DNA from: Mya arenaria
Lineage: Eukaryota; Mollusca; Bivalvia; Myida; Myidae
DNA: 64,000 nt
NCBI RefSeq assembly: GCF_026914265.1
Contig: NC_069135.1
Coordinates: 8,139,001 to 8,203,000 of the forward strand
Direction of reading: 5' to 3'
Shown here: positions 47,109 through 59,506 of the stretch, one piece after another
Layout of the letters: each line of letters starts with the position of its first letter
How positions within the stretch are numbered: position 1 is the first letter of the stretch
The notes under the pieces: model-generated
The model's database searches: none
Told to the model about the DNA's origin: nothing
Seen by the model: the letters and a program-made list of their open reading frames with translations, nothing else
Translations under genes and position numbers: made by a program

Positions 47109-48040
47109 CTGTTTAGAAGGACTATGTCAAACCCTGACCAGATATAATTTCTTGTCTTTTCAAATTACCAACTTGGCAATGGTTTTATCATAACATAGGA
47201 TATTGGTTTTAAAGAACATGTTAGTGTTTTTGTATGTGGAATGAAATATCATAAGTGGCACTAAATTGAACATAATTTATAGATCTCATTGATATTACGC
47301 ATAGTCCCAAGTACATGTTGATCTAAGATTTAAGGCTTGGATTGAGTCAGGGCAAGAAAAATGCCTGTTAATACATTGTACTTTCCAATGCAAGAACTGT
47401 TTGTTTATTCAAGTAAATAAAGCAATCCCCACACCAAGGAACTGCAGTATTGCATAACCAGCTTAATTGACATTATGAGTTGGAGTTCAAATTGCTGCAA
47501 TTAAAGGCACATCTAGTTTTCAGAATTATTCAATCTCTGATTTAGCAACCTTAATATAGTTATTTGAACTACTTTTACAAAATGAAAGCTTTTTTAGATT
47601 TACAAGGACGGGTGAAAAGTATTTGCCAAATTTACTGCAACACCTGATACCTGTTGCTTAGGAATCCAACAAATTCTTGGCACTCCAAATGTTACTGTAC
47701 CATTCAATTTGGAGTGCCTGAAAAGAAAGCTTCTTGATTCTATATTCAACATCTTCTTTCTGTATGACATATTGGACCAGGAGAATCATGAACCTACAAC
47801 CTTTTGCATCTATTGAGATAGGGAGCTATCAGGACAGTGACAGAGGACAATACAAGAATGGCCAACTGCTGCATTTATTGAGTTATCTAATGCATACAAA
47901 TTAAGACGGAGAAAATAATTCTTAATTTTTCCAAACTACTTCCTTAAGCATCTTGTACATGTATGTAGTTGTCTTTTACAATGATTGTTCAAAGTTACAA
48001 TGGCCCTGTGGGTTAAAGATGCTCTGTCCACGGGGTAACA
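47109..48040. other. Unassigned stretch upstream of the visible receptor exons
   Basis: No further exon could be recognised. A block around 47865-48020 ('gtcttttacaatgattgttc') recurs in diverged form near 48730-48880. Confidence 0.35.
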
Positions 48041-48042
48041 TG

Positions 48043-48238
48043 TTTTGTACATAATAGGGTTATAAGTACTGCGTTTTGATCCAGGAGGTTGTATTCGACT
48101 CAAGTAGATTTTTGAAGATTCGGATTTCACAAGGCACAAGCCGAGTAAAATCAAAATCTACAAAAAACTACCAGAATCAAATATGACATTCCGCCATATC
48201 CGGATCAAAATGCAGTACTAATAACCCTTTTATTATAT
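48043..48238. mobile_element. Foldback element
   Basis: 'aatagggttataagtactgc' with 'gttttgatcc' pairs with 'ggatcaaaatgcagtactaa' and 'taaccctttt'. Inner pairing 'gtagattttt'/'aaaatctac' continues. Arms about 80 bp, imperfect. Confidence 0.65.
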
Positions 48239-49735
48239 TATACATTACTGATTAGATCACTTAGAAGCCACATCTTTGCATAATAAATTTCATTTTAAGG
48301 ATGCACTCATTGGCTTAATGACGTCAATTTAATATTGCGCAACATACTTGTTATGACGTGACGTCACAAGAGTGGTATATGGCAATATTGCACTGGAGCG
48401 GAATATGGGTTAAAGTATTTTGTGATATGTATTGCATGTGGATTGATGATGGGTATAAAATAAAGAATAAAATTATGTTTGGTATTCTATTCTCACTAGC
48501 AGTGTGACTGCTGACACCATGTTATGAAATTTGATGGTCAAAGTATTTAAAAGACATTTCAATATTTCATACTTTAAAAACGATATTCATCTCATCTTAG
48601 TCTACTCAACTTGCTTTGCTATGTACAAAAGTCTGCAGCAGTAATATGAATAGCATTAGACAGAAGGCAGTGCCTAATATTTATCAACAGCACTAAGTTA
48701 TCATGGTAACATGTTATATGAATTGCATACCAAGCACAAATTAAGAGGGACAAAATTATTCTTCACTTTTTATATAAAAACTACTTCCTAATAGCACTGT
48801 GTATGCAGTCTGAAATAGGTGTACAATGTAGATGTCTTTTACAAAGATTGTTCAAAGTATGGCCCTATGGTTTAAAGCTCCCCTGAAAAAGAGGTGACAG
48901 GTTTTCTATATAGTATAAAATTACATCATTGAAAATCTTCTCTGAAACTGCAAATAACAGTCCTTTGATATAAAAGAATTTGATCAAATTTAAGAAGTAT
49001 GTGTGCCAACCACGTAAATTAATTTGTACAAGTCTGATTTAACGACTTTGAGAAATTCAAAAGAACTATGACTTTATCTGATTTAACGCTTTAGCCCCCC
49101 CCCCCCCTCACTCTACACACACTTAACTAGATTTTTCAAATTTCCTTTGCAGCTTGCAAGCAGTTTTAGTCTAAAGTGTAAGCTAGCCCATTAAACAGTG
49201 ACCCCTTGTGATGTGAACCAATTTTTTCAATGCTTACAACATGGTTGTCAACATCTCTGAATAAAGCCCTAGTCCATCAGTGCTTTCAGCACTTTGATTA
49301 TACAGAGTATCTTGACTCTCCTGCAAATCATTTTTAAGTCAATCAGAACCAACTTTTGTAGTGAAATTAACTTGACCCTTGACCTTTGACCTTCTCATCT
49401 ACTAACCATGGCTAATGTTTACACAAAATTTAATCAGAAGCTATTGATCAGAAGTAAAATTGTGGTGGCAACACAGACAACACTGACAACAATGAAGCCT
49501 AAGAAAGTGATTCCTAAATATCTGCCATGCTTCACATGTGACGCCTTTTAAAAAAACAAGTTTATCATGATTTTAATCAAGAAAATGGCATTTTTCACAA
49601 ATCCACAAAACCCTGATGGATGAAATGTCAAATGGGCAGACTCATTATCAAATTCTAAAATATGTAACATCTATAAATATATTTATATATGTACACCAGA
49701 CAGTTAAAATTTCATTGATAAAATGTTGCCAGCCT
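48239..49735. other. Gene-less stretch
   Basis: No coding features. A poly-C tract lies at 49094-49108. It contains the second copy of the block described at 47865. Confidence 0.35.
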
Positions 49736-49743
49736 TTTCCCAT

Positions 49744-50783
49744 AACACAGTTGCAGGCGCGTAGGAGCTGGGGCTGCAGGGGCCGCGGCCCCAATGTTCT
49801 GGCAAGTAATGGCAATCGGGCTGCAAATATTTCGTACCAATCTTCTAAAAAATCTTATTTTAATTAAAGCTACGTGCTTAAAGATTAATACAATTCTGAC
49901 ATGATATTGAATATACAGGTCACCATGTCATGATTACACCATCTACTTAAGTCGTGGCGTGAAAACAGTCGGCAGATTATCAAAAAAGACAAAAATCATC
50001 CGTTTTTAATGTTTAAAAAACTGTAGTTGATTGTGATAATTGCAATTTTTCGTTAAATCAGAATTGTCATTAGATAGCCAGCAACATGTAATATTTCAAA
50101 CTCGTCACACTCAAGTTTGACTTTATAATTCCAAATCAGCCAAAAAATAAATAATTTCGAAAGAGACTAAAGGCACTAAAAAAACAGAACACATAGCATT
50201 CAACTCGGTTTGGCTCCAAAGTCACTCTTAGCCTCACTATGAAGAGTTAAACTGCACTAATTTGCCTATTAAAATACATTGTGAGACTGCGCAAATATGA
50301 ATATTTAAAAGTAAATAAATACTGGTGTATTTATGATTGCTTAAAAAATAATAGGTCACTGTTGCTCATAATTTTATTTGTTATGCTTGCAGGGTACAGA
50401 TCCTGCGTTCTGCTTCACAGGTATGACAGAGATGAAAGGCAGCAAGATTGGCAACACAAAAGTTGAGAGCGGGTTCATCAGCACCGGCTTCACCAATTAA
50501 AGAGACCAATGAAAAAGTTCCGAAAACATGAACAGTCAGATTGTCACAAAGAGGCTGTTGAGAGACATGTTAACATATTAATGATTGTTCCTCAGTGAAT
50601 AAATGTTATTTAATGATATTAGTTTTATATCTATCAACTTTTTTGAAAATTAAACCTGAACTCACTGGAAATTGAGTCTTTCAGTACTTAAAATTGAAAA
50701 AAAAATCTTCATGGGAGGGGACACCCCTCTTCAGCCAACCCCTTCCCCAGCCCCAATGTCAAATTGCTTCTTACGCGCCTGAG
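49744..50783 (+). mobile_element. Decayed hAT-type DNA transposon with TTF zinc-finger remnant
   Basis: The terminal inverted repeat 'caggcgcgtaggagc' at the left pairs with 'cttacgcgcctg' at the right; 'agttg' flanks both ends directly. Inside, on the plus strand, DPAFCFTGMTEMKGSK and VESGFISTGFTN are followed after a stop and frame change by MKKFRKHEQSDCHKEAVER. This is the pattern of the TTF-type zinc finger at the N-terminus of hAT-family transposases (FCFxC...GFxNW...F-x2-H-x3-S-x2-H-x-E). The catalytic part is absent and the finger is broken (C to G, stop, frameshift). Family assignment is from motif memory only. Confidence 0.65.
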
Positions 50784-51515
50784 TTGAATGTCCCTGTGAC
50801 ATATAATAGAACCGTTGCTAAATCTGTATCCAAAAAAGAAATATATCATGCAATTTCTGAAACCCTCAACTGTTAATCGAAACTGAAAGCCAAGCACAAA
50901 AAGGAAACTTTATATCAGAAGAATTAGAGTGTCTTGACAACTTGGAGAATGTCAGCAGGCAAGACCATCATGCCCCCAGCCAAAATACTGCCTCGTAAGA
51001 AATCTTTCACAATTTAAATAAAAAGTTCTTCAGTTTTGAAATTTAAATGCATTAATATCAACTGCGGATGATTTTGGTGCAAGTTGTTATTTCTCAACTA
51101 CCAATTATTTCTTTACAGACATTATTTGATAAACATATCATCAAAATACGTCATACATCAGAATGTCTGCCAAGCGATATTACACTATCAGACAGATCTC
51201 AAACTTTCATTTAATATTTGGGAGTATTTTTTTGTGAACTGCCTTGGAGCGCCCTCTTTTTGGAATGGAAGAAAATTAAACAGGTGTTGCACTGTGTTTG
51301 AGGGAATTTTCGTTCTTTTTGTCTACACATTAACTAATATTATCTGATTTAAAGGAGAAATTAAATGCAAATGTTTTCTTTCACAGAGTCAATTATATTA
51401 AGATATAGTACCGGTAACTTTAAATTTACAAACAAATTCAAGAATTAAAATTCCCCACCAAATTGTTCATTGTCAAAGTTGTAATCATAACAAATCTCCA
51501 ATTTCAGCTGAACTC
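50784..51515. other. Gene-less stretch
   Basis: No gene recognised. Short frames at 50694-50897 belong to the hAT end; the 87-codon frame at 51084 shows no family features. Confidence 0.35.
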
Positions 51516-51537
51516 TGGAAAGAGAACTTTATTTGAA

Positions 51538-51620
51538 ACAAGAGGGCCAACAAGTGCCCTATCTCACTCACCTGAGCTCTTGGAGAAACACCAAGACAAA
51601 TTGTGGATGCTAAGGCTGTT
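51538..51620 (+). mobile_element. Isolated 5' end of a tandem-core element
   Basis: 'acaagagggccaacaagtgc' then 'cctatctcactcacctgagc' has the ACAAGAG start shared by the other elements, without a core array behind it. Confidence 0.5.
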
Positions 51621-51979
51621 AATGGATGTCAAGTAATGTGATGGTTAATAGGGAATAAAGCCATTGTTGAGGTGGTCATTGGTTACTAAGAAAAGGGGAA
51701 TTTTCTCTTGGCCTACAAAAATGATACACAGTAAAAGGACTTGAGAATATTTCATATACTTGATAATAGTTTTAAAATAAATAAAATAAACAGAAAACAA
51801 ATTGTTTCCCAAAGGGTAACCTAAATTATATACCAACATTGCTAGATATGTTTCAGTGTGTTTTTTTCCGACATATTTGGGGCCAAAATCAGCCTCATTC
51901 ACAGTACTTAAAACATGTCCTTTTTCCAAGATGTGAAAATAAAATTCCAAATTATAAATGTTGAAGAAAAAAAACAAAA

Positions 51980-54365
51980 CAAGAGCTGTCACAGTGTGTG
52001 ACGAATGCCCCCGAATGTGACATTGACCTATGAACAAGGTCAGTACATAAAAAGTTGATCTTGCCTTTACATATCAAATACATATGGCAAGTTATTTTAA
52101 ATTGCCTCTGAACATAAAAAATACCACCCATGTAACTGTCGGTGTAAAATTTTAGTAATATTTTCCTACTAAGTTGTTTGTGTAGTTCTTAGTCAACAAT
52201 TGTTAAGTTTTAGCTAGTTCCTTTCCGTTTTGATTATTGCGGCGCTAGTATTTGTACATGGTTTAGTCCGCGATTTAGTCAGAACCTGCTAATTTTGTTG
52301 CGCATGCGCACTTTGTATTTTCACTTTCTAGTCGAACGAAGAACAATCGAACGTCAATAAAACTTCAACGAATAACGAATTTTTCAAGTTAACGATACAT
52401 ATTTAGCAGCTTGGTCGGAGCAGCAAGGTAATTAAACATTTTGTAACGTACTTGTCACAGTTTAAGTGAAAATGATTTGATATCTAGAACATAAACATGC
52501 ATTTTCTGTGAGCATGCTCTGCGAACGGCTGCGTGAAATGGCATGGTCTGACACCGCATGGGGCTATAAATAGCACTCGGTATTGATCAAAGATTAATAC
52601 CTTTAGATGGATCTATAGTTTGCATTGATAGCATAATTTATGCATTGAGGGTATATTTTATTTGCATTATTAAATGATTCCGGCAATGCCAGAGTCATTT
52701 TTGGTATTCCCCAAATTGCGTCTAGAAAGAGTTGTCATTCGTAATTTACAGTGCGGGTCAGACATGAGTTGTCCCTCTTTGCCCATTAACAACACGTGTT
52801 TGCAAATCTAGTCATTCAATTGATATGCTGTTTGGTTTAATTGCTATATATGTTTAATATTTTAGGGTCCAGGGTATGATAAATACTCTGTACTTTGTAA
52901 AACCATGTAATAGAAATATGCTAGATCTATACTTTGTGAATTATGGTTTTTCTGTTGACAGATTCACCCTCTGCTACAATCAAGATTGTGTGATTGTGTG
53001 AACAGTTAAATATTACTTGGCTGTAGTGTTCTAGAGTTTGTTTGTTATACACTGCACCCAATCTCAACGATCACAATGTAGATCTGGACATGCTTCTATT
53101 ACAGTTAATTTGTTAAAAGTCATATGCAGTCATATATAGTCATACTTGAAATAATAGTCATGTGTAATACTAGTCTCAGTCGTGAAAGGTTTGTTATTGT
53201 CATAACTTTAATAATTATGAGTCATTTTATTATAATTTCAGTTTTTACGGTTTACGGTACACATCTACGGTTTATGGAGATGAAACGAATAAATAAACTA
53301 TAGAAAATCGAAACCCGTTGTTGAACAATAATTTGACCAAGCCAGCTACACCCATATTTGACAACCTACACTCTTATGACCTTATATTCAGCATTCCATT
53401 GTGAATAAACACTTAGTGTATCTTTCACCTTAGAGCTAGGGACATGGGTCTTGTGGCGACACGTCGTCTTGGTATGCCGAACACATGTGGCAAGTTATTT
53501 GAAAATCTGTCCATACAAGGAAAAGTTACAGCCCGGACACGACAACCTATACTCTATGTCCTTATATGCAGCACTCCATTGTGAATAAACACTAAGTGTG
53601 ACCTTGACCTTAGAGACAGGGACACGGGTCTTGCACGCGACACATCATCTTGGTATGGGGAACACATATGGTAAGTTGTTTTAAAATCTGTCCATACAAG
53701 GGAAAATTGCAGCCCGGACACAACAACCTATACTCTATGTCCTTATATGCAGCATTACATTCTGAATAAACACTAAGTGTGACCTTGTCCTTAGAGGTAC
53801 GGACACGGGTCTTGCACGCGACACGTCGTCTTGGTATGCTGAACACATGTGGCAAGTTGTTTTAAAATCTGTCCATACAAGGGAAAGTTACAGCCCGGAC
53901 ACGACAACCTATACTCTATGTCCTTATATGCAGCATTCCATTGTGAATAAACACTAAGTGTGACCTTGACCTTAAAGGTAGGGACACGGGTCTTGAACGC
54001 GACACGTCGTCTTGGTATGTGGAACACATGTGGCAAGTTATTTTAAAATCTGTCCATACAAGGGAAAGTTATAGACGGACACAACAACTTATACTCTATG
54101 TCCTTATATGCAGCACTCCATTGTGAATAAACACTAAGTGTGACCTTGACCTTAGAGGTAGGGACACGGGTCTTGCACACGACACGTCGTCTTGGTATGT
54201 GGAACACATGTGGCAAGTTGTTCAAAAATCTGTCCATACAAGGGAAAGTTACAACCCGGACAGGAGTTATTGAGCCGGACACACGGACGGACGGAGGGAA
54301 GGACGGACGAATGGACGGCCGGACGGACGGTGCGATTTTAAAATGCCCACCTTCGGGGGCATAAA
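51980..54365 (+). mobile_element. Tandem-core element with five 180-bp monomers, interrupted by an LTR
   Basis: Starts 'acaagagctgtcacagtgtg' with 'acgaatgcccccgaa'. The core has five monomers at 180-181-bp spacing ('gtgaataaacactaagtgtg' at 53401, 53581, 53762, 53943 and 54123). Then comes 'cggacggacggagggaagga', and it ends in 'atgcccaccttcgggggcat'. The first monomer is split by 52131-53350. Short minus-strand frames (MPHVF... repeated) are shadows of the monomers. Confidence 0.75.
52131..53350 (+). mobile_element. Candidate solo LTR, 1.22 kb
   Basis: Begins TGTAACTG and ends GCTACA, flanked by the 4-bp direct repeat 'ccca' (52127-52130 and 53351-53354). Removing it restores a continuous core monomer ('ataccaccca|tatttgac'). 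It contains a TATA box ('ggggctataaatagcac' near 52558) and several AATAAA motifs. No internal retroviral-type coding region is present. I see only this single copy, so the LTR call rests on ends, duplication and interruption of the host repeat. Confidence 0.5.
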
Positions 54366-55385
54366 AAACATATATAAACAATTTTGTATGGAACTGATGG
54401 TATTCTTATAAAGAACATCTTTATCACATTTTTTATCCATTCTGTCTATTCTTATAGCATTCTTGTTTAAACTTTTTTGAAATTCCCTATTTCAGTCAAA
54501 ATGTGTTTTTATCAGTCAGAAAGCCCCTTCCCTAATTCCCAAAATGGTAGAAAAAAAACCTGTACTTATACTCTATTCATGATGTTTTTGTGTATATTTA
54601 TACCCAATTGACTTCTTTCTAGAAATCAAGACTTGTACAGTTCATGACAAAGCTTTGCCATTCAGAATTAAAGACATCTCATCATGCATAATCTCCTAAG
54701 ATGTTTCAAATCCCCTTTCCAGACATGTTCACATTATCTATAGTTTTCCCAAATCAAGAATTATTGGCAATGTATCCAGCCTGCTGGCAATAAGTCCTCC
54801 AGGGAGAGTTTCAATTATCAAACACAGAGTTAACCATTTTTAAGGTCCAAAATTAAATTGAAAACTTGATTTGAAGGCAATAACCCCATGCTTCTACTTT
54901 CAAAGATTGCATTAAGGCCTGAGTTGTCTGGAACCGCTAATGACAATTAAGCATTGCTGATGCAGTCAACACATTGTTTCGCCCTGTTTTTAATGAATAA
55001 CAAGATGCCAATGCAGCAAGGCCGAATTAAAGCCAATTTTTTTTATTTGACAATATAAACTTGCAAAACTAAGATTTTAGCTAGTGATCAAGTTTTTAGG
55101 CTGTGGCCGCTAGGCCTGCAGACTTTTAAAACTGTATCTCGGAATATACCATTTGGAGAATAATATGAAATTTTTAACGGATTTTTTGACGAATTAATGC
55201 ATGCATGCAAATCATTTACACAAACAACCTGATCAAATTTCATGAAGATCAACAAAACTATTCCATTTTTGTGAGGAAAAAATTAACATTTTATGAACAC
55301 ATTTTCACAGCAAGTCACAGAGACCTAGTTTTTGACCAAAGATGACACACTTTATTATCTAAGATTTCATGCACATAAATATTTT
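54366..55385. other. Gene-less stretch
   Basis: No coding features; AT-rich with poly-A and poly-T runs. 'gtcacagagacctagttttt' near 55316 recalls the 'gacctagttttt' core repeat. Confidence 0.35.
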
Positions 55386-55387
55386 TA

Positions 55388-56375
55388 ACTAGAACTCTGT
55401 GAATAGGATGTGTCGCCTGACGAATTACTTACTGTTAACATTATAGCTGTTAGATTGGCATTTTATTCATTTATAGACAATGATGTTGCCATTTAACTTT
55501 CAAGTGTAGGTGGCATTTGAACTAAAGGTAACAACTTGAAATTAAACGGACAAAAATTAACAACGAAAATTAACAAAGGACAATAACTCTAAACATATAG
55601 ATGAAGGGTTATGGTTCTTGTGCACTGCACTTGCCCTCAATGAGATCTATCTAGCTATGAAGTTTGTAAGTTGATAACTCTTATATTCTTCAAGATTTTC
55701 GACGGACAAAACTTAAAGCATGAAAATGAACAAAGTGCAATTACTCTAAAACTAAGAAAGCAAGAGTAACTGTTATTGTGCACTGCACTTGCCCTCCATC
55801 AAATTTATCTACATATGAAGTTTCAAGTTGATAACTGTTATATTCTACAAGATATGCTCCAAACAAAACTTTAAGCATGAAAATCAACAAAGGGCAATAA
55901 CTCTAAATATATGGAAGCAAGAGTAAGAGTTCTTGTGCACTGCACTTGCCCTCAATGAGATCTATCTACATATGAAATTTCAAGTTGATACCACTAATAG
56001 TTTACGAGATATGCCCCGGACAAGTGAAAATGGGACACAGCGCCAATAAAGGTCATTCACTCTAAAAATATGGAAGCAAGAGTTATGGTTCTTGAGCACT
56101 GCACTTGCCCTCAATGAGATCTATCTACATATGAAGTTTCAAGTTGATAACTCTTATAGTCTACAAGATATGCACCGGACAAAACTTTAAGCATGAAAAT
56201 TAACAAAGGGCAATAACTCTGTAAATATGGAAGCTAGAGTAAGAGTTCTTGTTCACTGTACTTGCCTGCAATGAGATCTATCTACATATGAAATTTCAAG
56301 TCAATACCAATAATAGTTTACGAGATATGCCCCTGACAAGTGGAAATGGGACATGACCGCCGCCAGGCGACACAA
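55388..56375 (+). mobile_element. Tandem-core element with inverted ends
   Basis: Opens with 'tagaactctgtgaatagg' and 'gtgtcgcctg' (about 55410-55419); closes with 'caggcgacac' (56364-56373), its exact reverse complement. In between lie five monomers of roughly 155-165 bp ('gggcaataactctaaatata', 'gtgcactgcacttgccctca', 'gagatctatctacatatgaa'). Confidence 0.7.
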
Positions 56376-57530
56376 AAAGTTAAAATTAGATTACAAATTT
56401 ATGTTTGAATGTCTTAGAAAATTTAATTTCAGTGAAAATATAATTAAATGGGTTCGATTATTTTATAAAAATGCAATGGCTTGTGTTACCAACAACGGTT
56501 ATCTTTCTGACTTTTTCAACATTAAAAAAGGTGTACGCCAAGGATGCCCGTTATCTCCGTACTTATTCCTTATCTGTATAGAAGCGCTTGCTGTTGAAAT
56601 CAATACAAACAAAAATATTAAAGGTATAAATGTATATAATACAGAACTGAAACAAACCTTATTTGCTGATGATGCCAGTTTCCTTATGGATGGAACACAA
56701 AAATCTTTCGAAGAGCTTATGATTAGTCTAAACGATTTTGGAAAAGTTTCAGGGTTAACATTAAATAAAGCTAAATGTGCAGTTTTACAATTAGGTCCAC
56801 TTAAATACGCTGACATACCGTTTTGTAAGAAATATAATTGGCAAATCACCCAAACATCTGCGCTAGGCATTACATTTACCAACGGCTTTTGTGATTTAAT
56901 GCCAAACAATGAAAAATTTGGTTATCAAGTAAATTTTATGATACTTCCAGGAAAATATTTCATTTTTAAATCAAAATGTGAAGGAAAAATACCAACATGT
57001 GTAAAGTTTGTCCAATATCTCAATAAACGACTAAAAATAGAGAAAACAATAGCAACAATGAAGAATAAAATCAACACCTATAATAGACGATGGCAACAAT
57101 TAGAACACTTATTATCTTAGTAAAACAGCTCCAGTATATAGTAGTATTGTAAAGCGCATTTGAATGAAATATCCACCAAAGAACTGTACTTTATAAGATC
57201 CATTCTTTTAAAGCAAGTAGGTTTTTTAAAGTTAGTAGGTGTTTTTTTTTTTGTTTTTTTCATTTTTAAATTTAACATTTATATTAGGAACACTATTCTG
57301 AAACATCAAATACACACCACCTCTCCCATTTTTTTATTTTTTTTGTCTACCTTTTTTATTTGAAAACAAGTCCCAAACGCTAATAGGAATTTTCAAACAA
57401 AGAGTTAGATCAATATTTTTTTGTTCACATTGATATTATTTAGTATAACGGTTTGTATTAAATGGTATACATATATATGTCATTTATAAATGTTTGTATG
57501 AATGAACATTTGGGCAATAAAAAAACAGAA
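56376..57530 (+). mobile_element. 5'-truncated LINE with partial reverse transcriptase
   Basis: An uninterrupted frame to 57120 (stop TAG) encodes RT motifs: FMFECLRKFNFSENIIKW, then VRQGCPLSPYLFLICIEALA, FADD at 56662-56673, and SGLTLNKAKC. These are RT blocks of non-LTR retrotransposons. After about residue 195 the frame jumps to a short C-terminal piece (NTYNRRWQQLEHLL), suggesting an internal deletion. The start is fused to the end of the preceding tandem-core element, so the frame's apparent ATG at 56353 is not a real start. The 3' UTR ends near 'gggcaataaaaaaacag' (about 57528). Inactive but little decayed. Confidence 0.8.
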
Positions 57531-58640
57531 ACCAGTTAAAAAGTTAACTTTAAATATAAAGATCCTTAAAATACAATCATTGAATGTGGTGCTGATGGGT
57601 CAATGGTATGACTGTGCCAGTATGAAAGCATGTGTGTGTGTGTGTATATGTGTATGAATGTGTATGTATTTAAACTAACCATATGTCATGAAAAATGGTA
57701 TCCTGCAGAAAAAAAAACTTTAAGGTTCATAAAAAAAATTTGAATTTATGACAAAGAAACCTACGGTGACCCATATTAACAAATGTTCATATCAACATGT
57801 AGACAAGTATTCTGACAAAGTTTCATAACAAATTGGATAAAAACATTGACATGGAATAAAAATTGTTAACACCCGCCATCCCGCCCGCTCTCTCGCACAA
57901 CCGCCTGCCCATTCAACACCATTCTATAACCCAAACTTATAAAATCTATGAAAATCTAGCTCAAGAGTTTAGCCTCTGTCATTGTTTGTTTCAGGTTTCC
58001 CAATGTACCCCCTTTTTTGCCCCAACCTTAGACTTTATAATTGCTTTGAGAAATATTTTTTTATCATTTTTTTTTTCTTTAAATGTTTAAAATGAAGTGT
58101 TTCAGTGGACTTTTAACATGATGCTAATACTGATTGTATAGGTGTTCTATTGCATATGATTTTTAGTTTTTAAGAAAACTCCTAAGAAACAATTTTCCTA
58201 ATAAAGAAATCAGAAATATCTGACCTACCTACCCTAATTTTCTAGTCATGAAACCTGGAACAAAAAAAAAAAAAAATTCACACCAATCTAGCAATATCAT
58301 ATTATGACAATTGTCTAGAATAAACTACGAGAAAAATATCTTGGAAAGAGGTATTAGGAACACAACTAAGGAATCTTTAATGTATTCAATAAAAAGATAG
58401 GTTGGAAAACAGTTATCTGTGCAAATCTTTGACTTCTTGGATCAAAGTCAACATCATCACAGCTTGAACTAGGAAATTGCATGATTGTTTTGTTCTGCTA
58501 AAGTGATGATGAATATTCCACTTGTAATCCCTTAAACTCTCATCCACAGAAACAATGCCAGAAATAAAGTGTAAATGTGTCATTTTCAGCTAAAACAGGT
58601 CAGTTTGACACAGTTAGCTTCACTAGGGACCGGCCTAGTA
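57531..58640. other. Gene-less stretch
   Basis: (TG)n-type repeat near 57628-57672. 'cccgccatcccgcccgctct' near 57871 looks like the GC-rich end of a dispersed element. No gene. Confidence 0.4.
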
Positions 58641-58647
58641 TAAGGAT

Positions 58648-58765
58648 AGGTTAGAGTTTATTTAGTAATTTCTTCGTGAATTAGTAGCCTAAGGGAGCTG
58701 AGTGCAGCAAAGCGACCATGGTTTCTTATTCACAAAGAAATTACTTAATAAATTCTAACCGACTT
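58648..58765. mobile_element. Hairpin element
   Basis: 'ggttagagtttatttagtaa' with 'tttcttcgtgaa' pairs with 'ttcacaaagaaattacttaa' and 'taaattctaacc'. The stem is about 32 bp with few mismatches; the loop contains 'gagctgagtgcagcaaagcg'. Structure parallels 13943-14025. Confidence 0.75.
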
Positions 58766-59343
58766 AGTGTGTGCCCCTCCTAAATTGCATCAGCTTAAAA
58801 ATTAATCTGTGCACCTGTCAAAAAGACCGGTCAATCACTGCAAGATATTGTGACGAAATCAGCATTGACACTGACATCGTGCCATTGCATATGCAAACAG
58901 TAAGCTTGACTATAAGCGCATGCGCAGTTATAGCAATTTACTTATTCATGCAGAGTTGTCTTCAGCAAAAAGTAACGATTCTTCACAAATAAGAAACTGA
59001 ACTTTTAAAACTCTAGCGCCCCTGATTGGCTGACAATGTTGGGCAGACACTAAGCAGCATAAATAACCATGATCAATGCAGCTACCCGGCAGATTTCTAG
59101 CTACGTATGGCAACAGTTGAAATTGTTGTATTTCAAAAAATTTAGGAACATTAGCACTACAAATTTACAAGATGTTATTCATGTTGTTTCATGTTTCTAT
59201 GATTTCATAAATCTGTAAACCTACCAAAATAAATAACATTATTTGTAAGCAGACTACAAACAGACCAGCCATGTGACTACAACATCTTGCTTGTTCAGGA
59301 AGTGGGTGGCTTGGAAACAGATGAAAACATTGCTTGAACAAAC

Positions 59344-59506
59344 CTGAAATGTTTCAACTTTATTTTCTGTCTTGATTGTCCTGTTATCAGCATGCCAGGA
59401 AAGAATACCTCCCAGAAAGTTCCAACCTTTAATACAATATTCCCAGCATTGTTTTTGCATTAAAACATGAATAACAGGGGAGTTGTCTTCATCAGGTAAA
59501 GTTGAC
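59344..59506 (-). CDS. Candidate exon of unknown gene
   Basis: Acceptor 'tatgacag' at 59507-59508 and donor TTTCAG|gtttgt; one base plus 54 open codons, including CWEYCIKGWNFLGG and ILSWHADNRTIKTENKVETF. No family recognised. It ends in phase 0, compatible with the first visible receptor exon, but membership in that gene is unproven. Confidence 0.35.

Noticed and set aside
53610..54381. Repeated minus-strand frames beginning MPHVF
   Set aside because: Shadows of the 180-bp core monomers, overlapping one another at monomer spacing.
55388..56375. Classic short-TIR DNA transposon
   Set aside because: The 10-bp inverted ends could equally be part of a hairpin-ended tandem-core element, and no target-site duplication is visible, so I kept the broader call.
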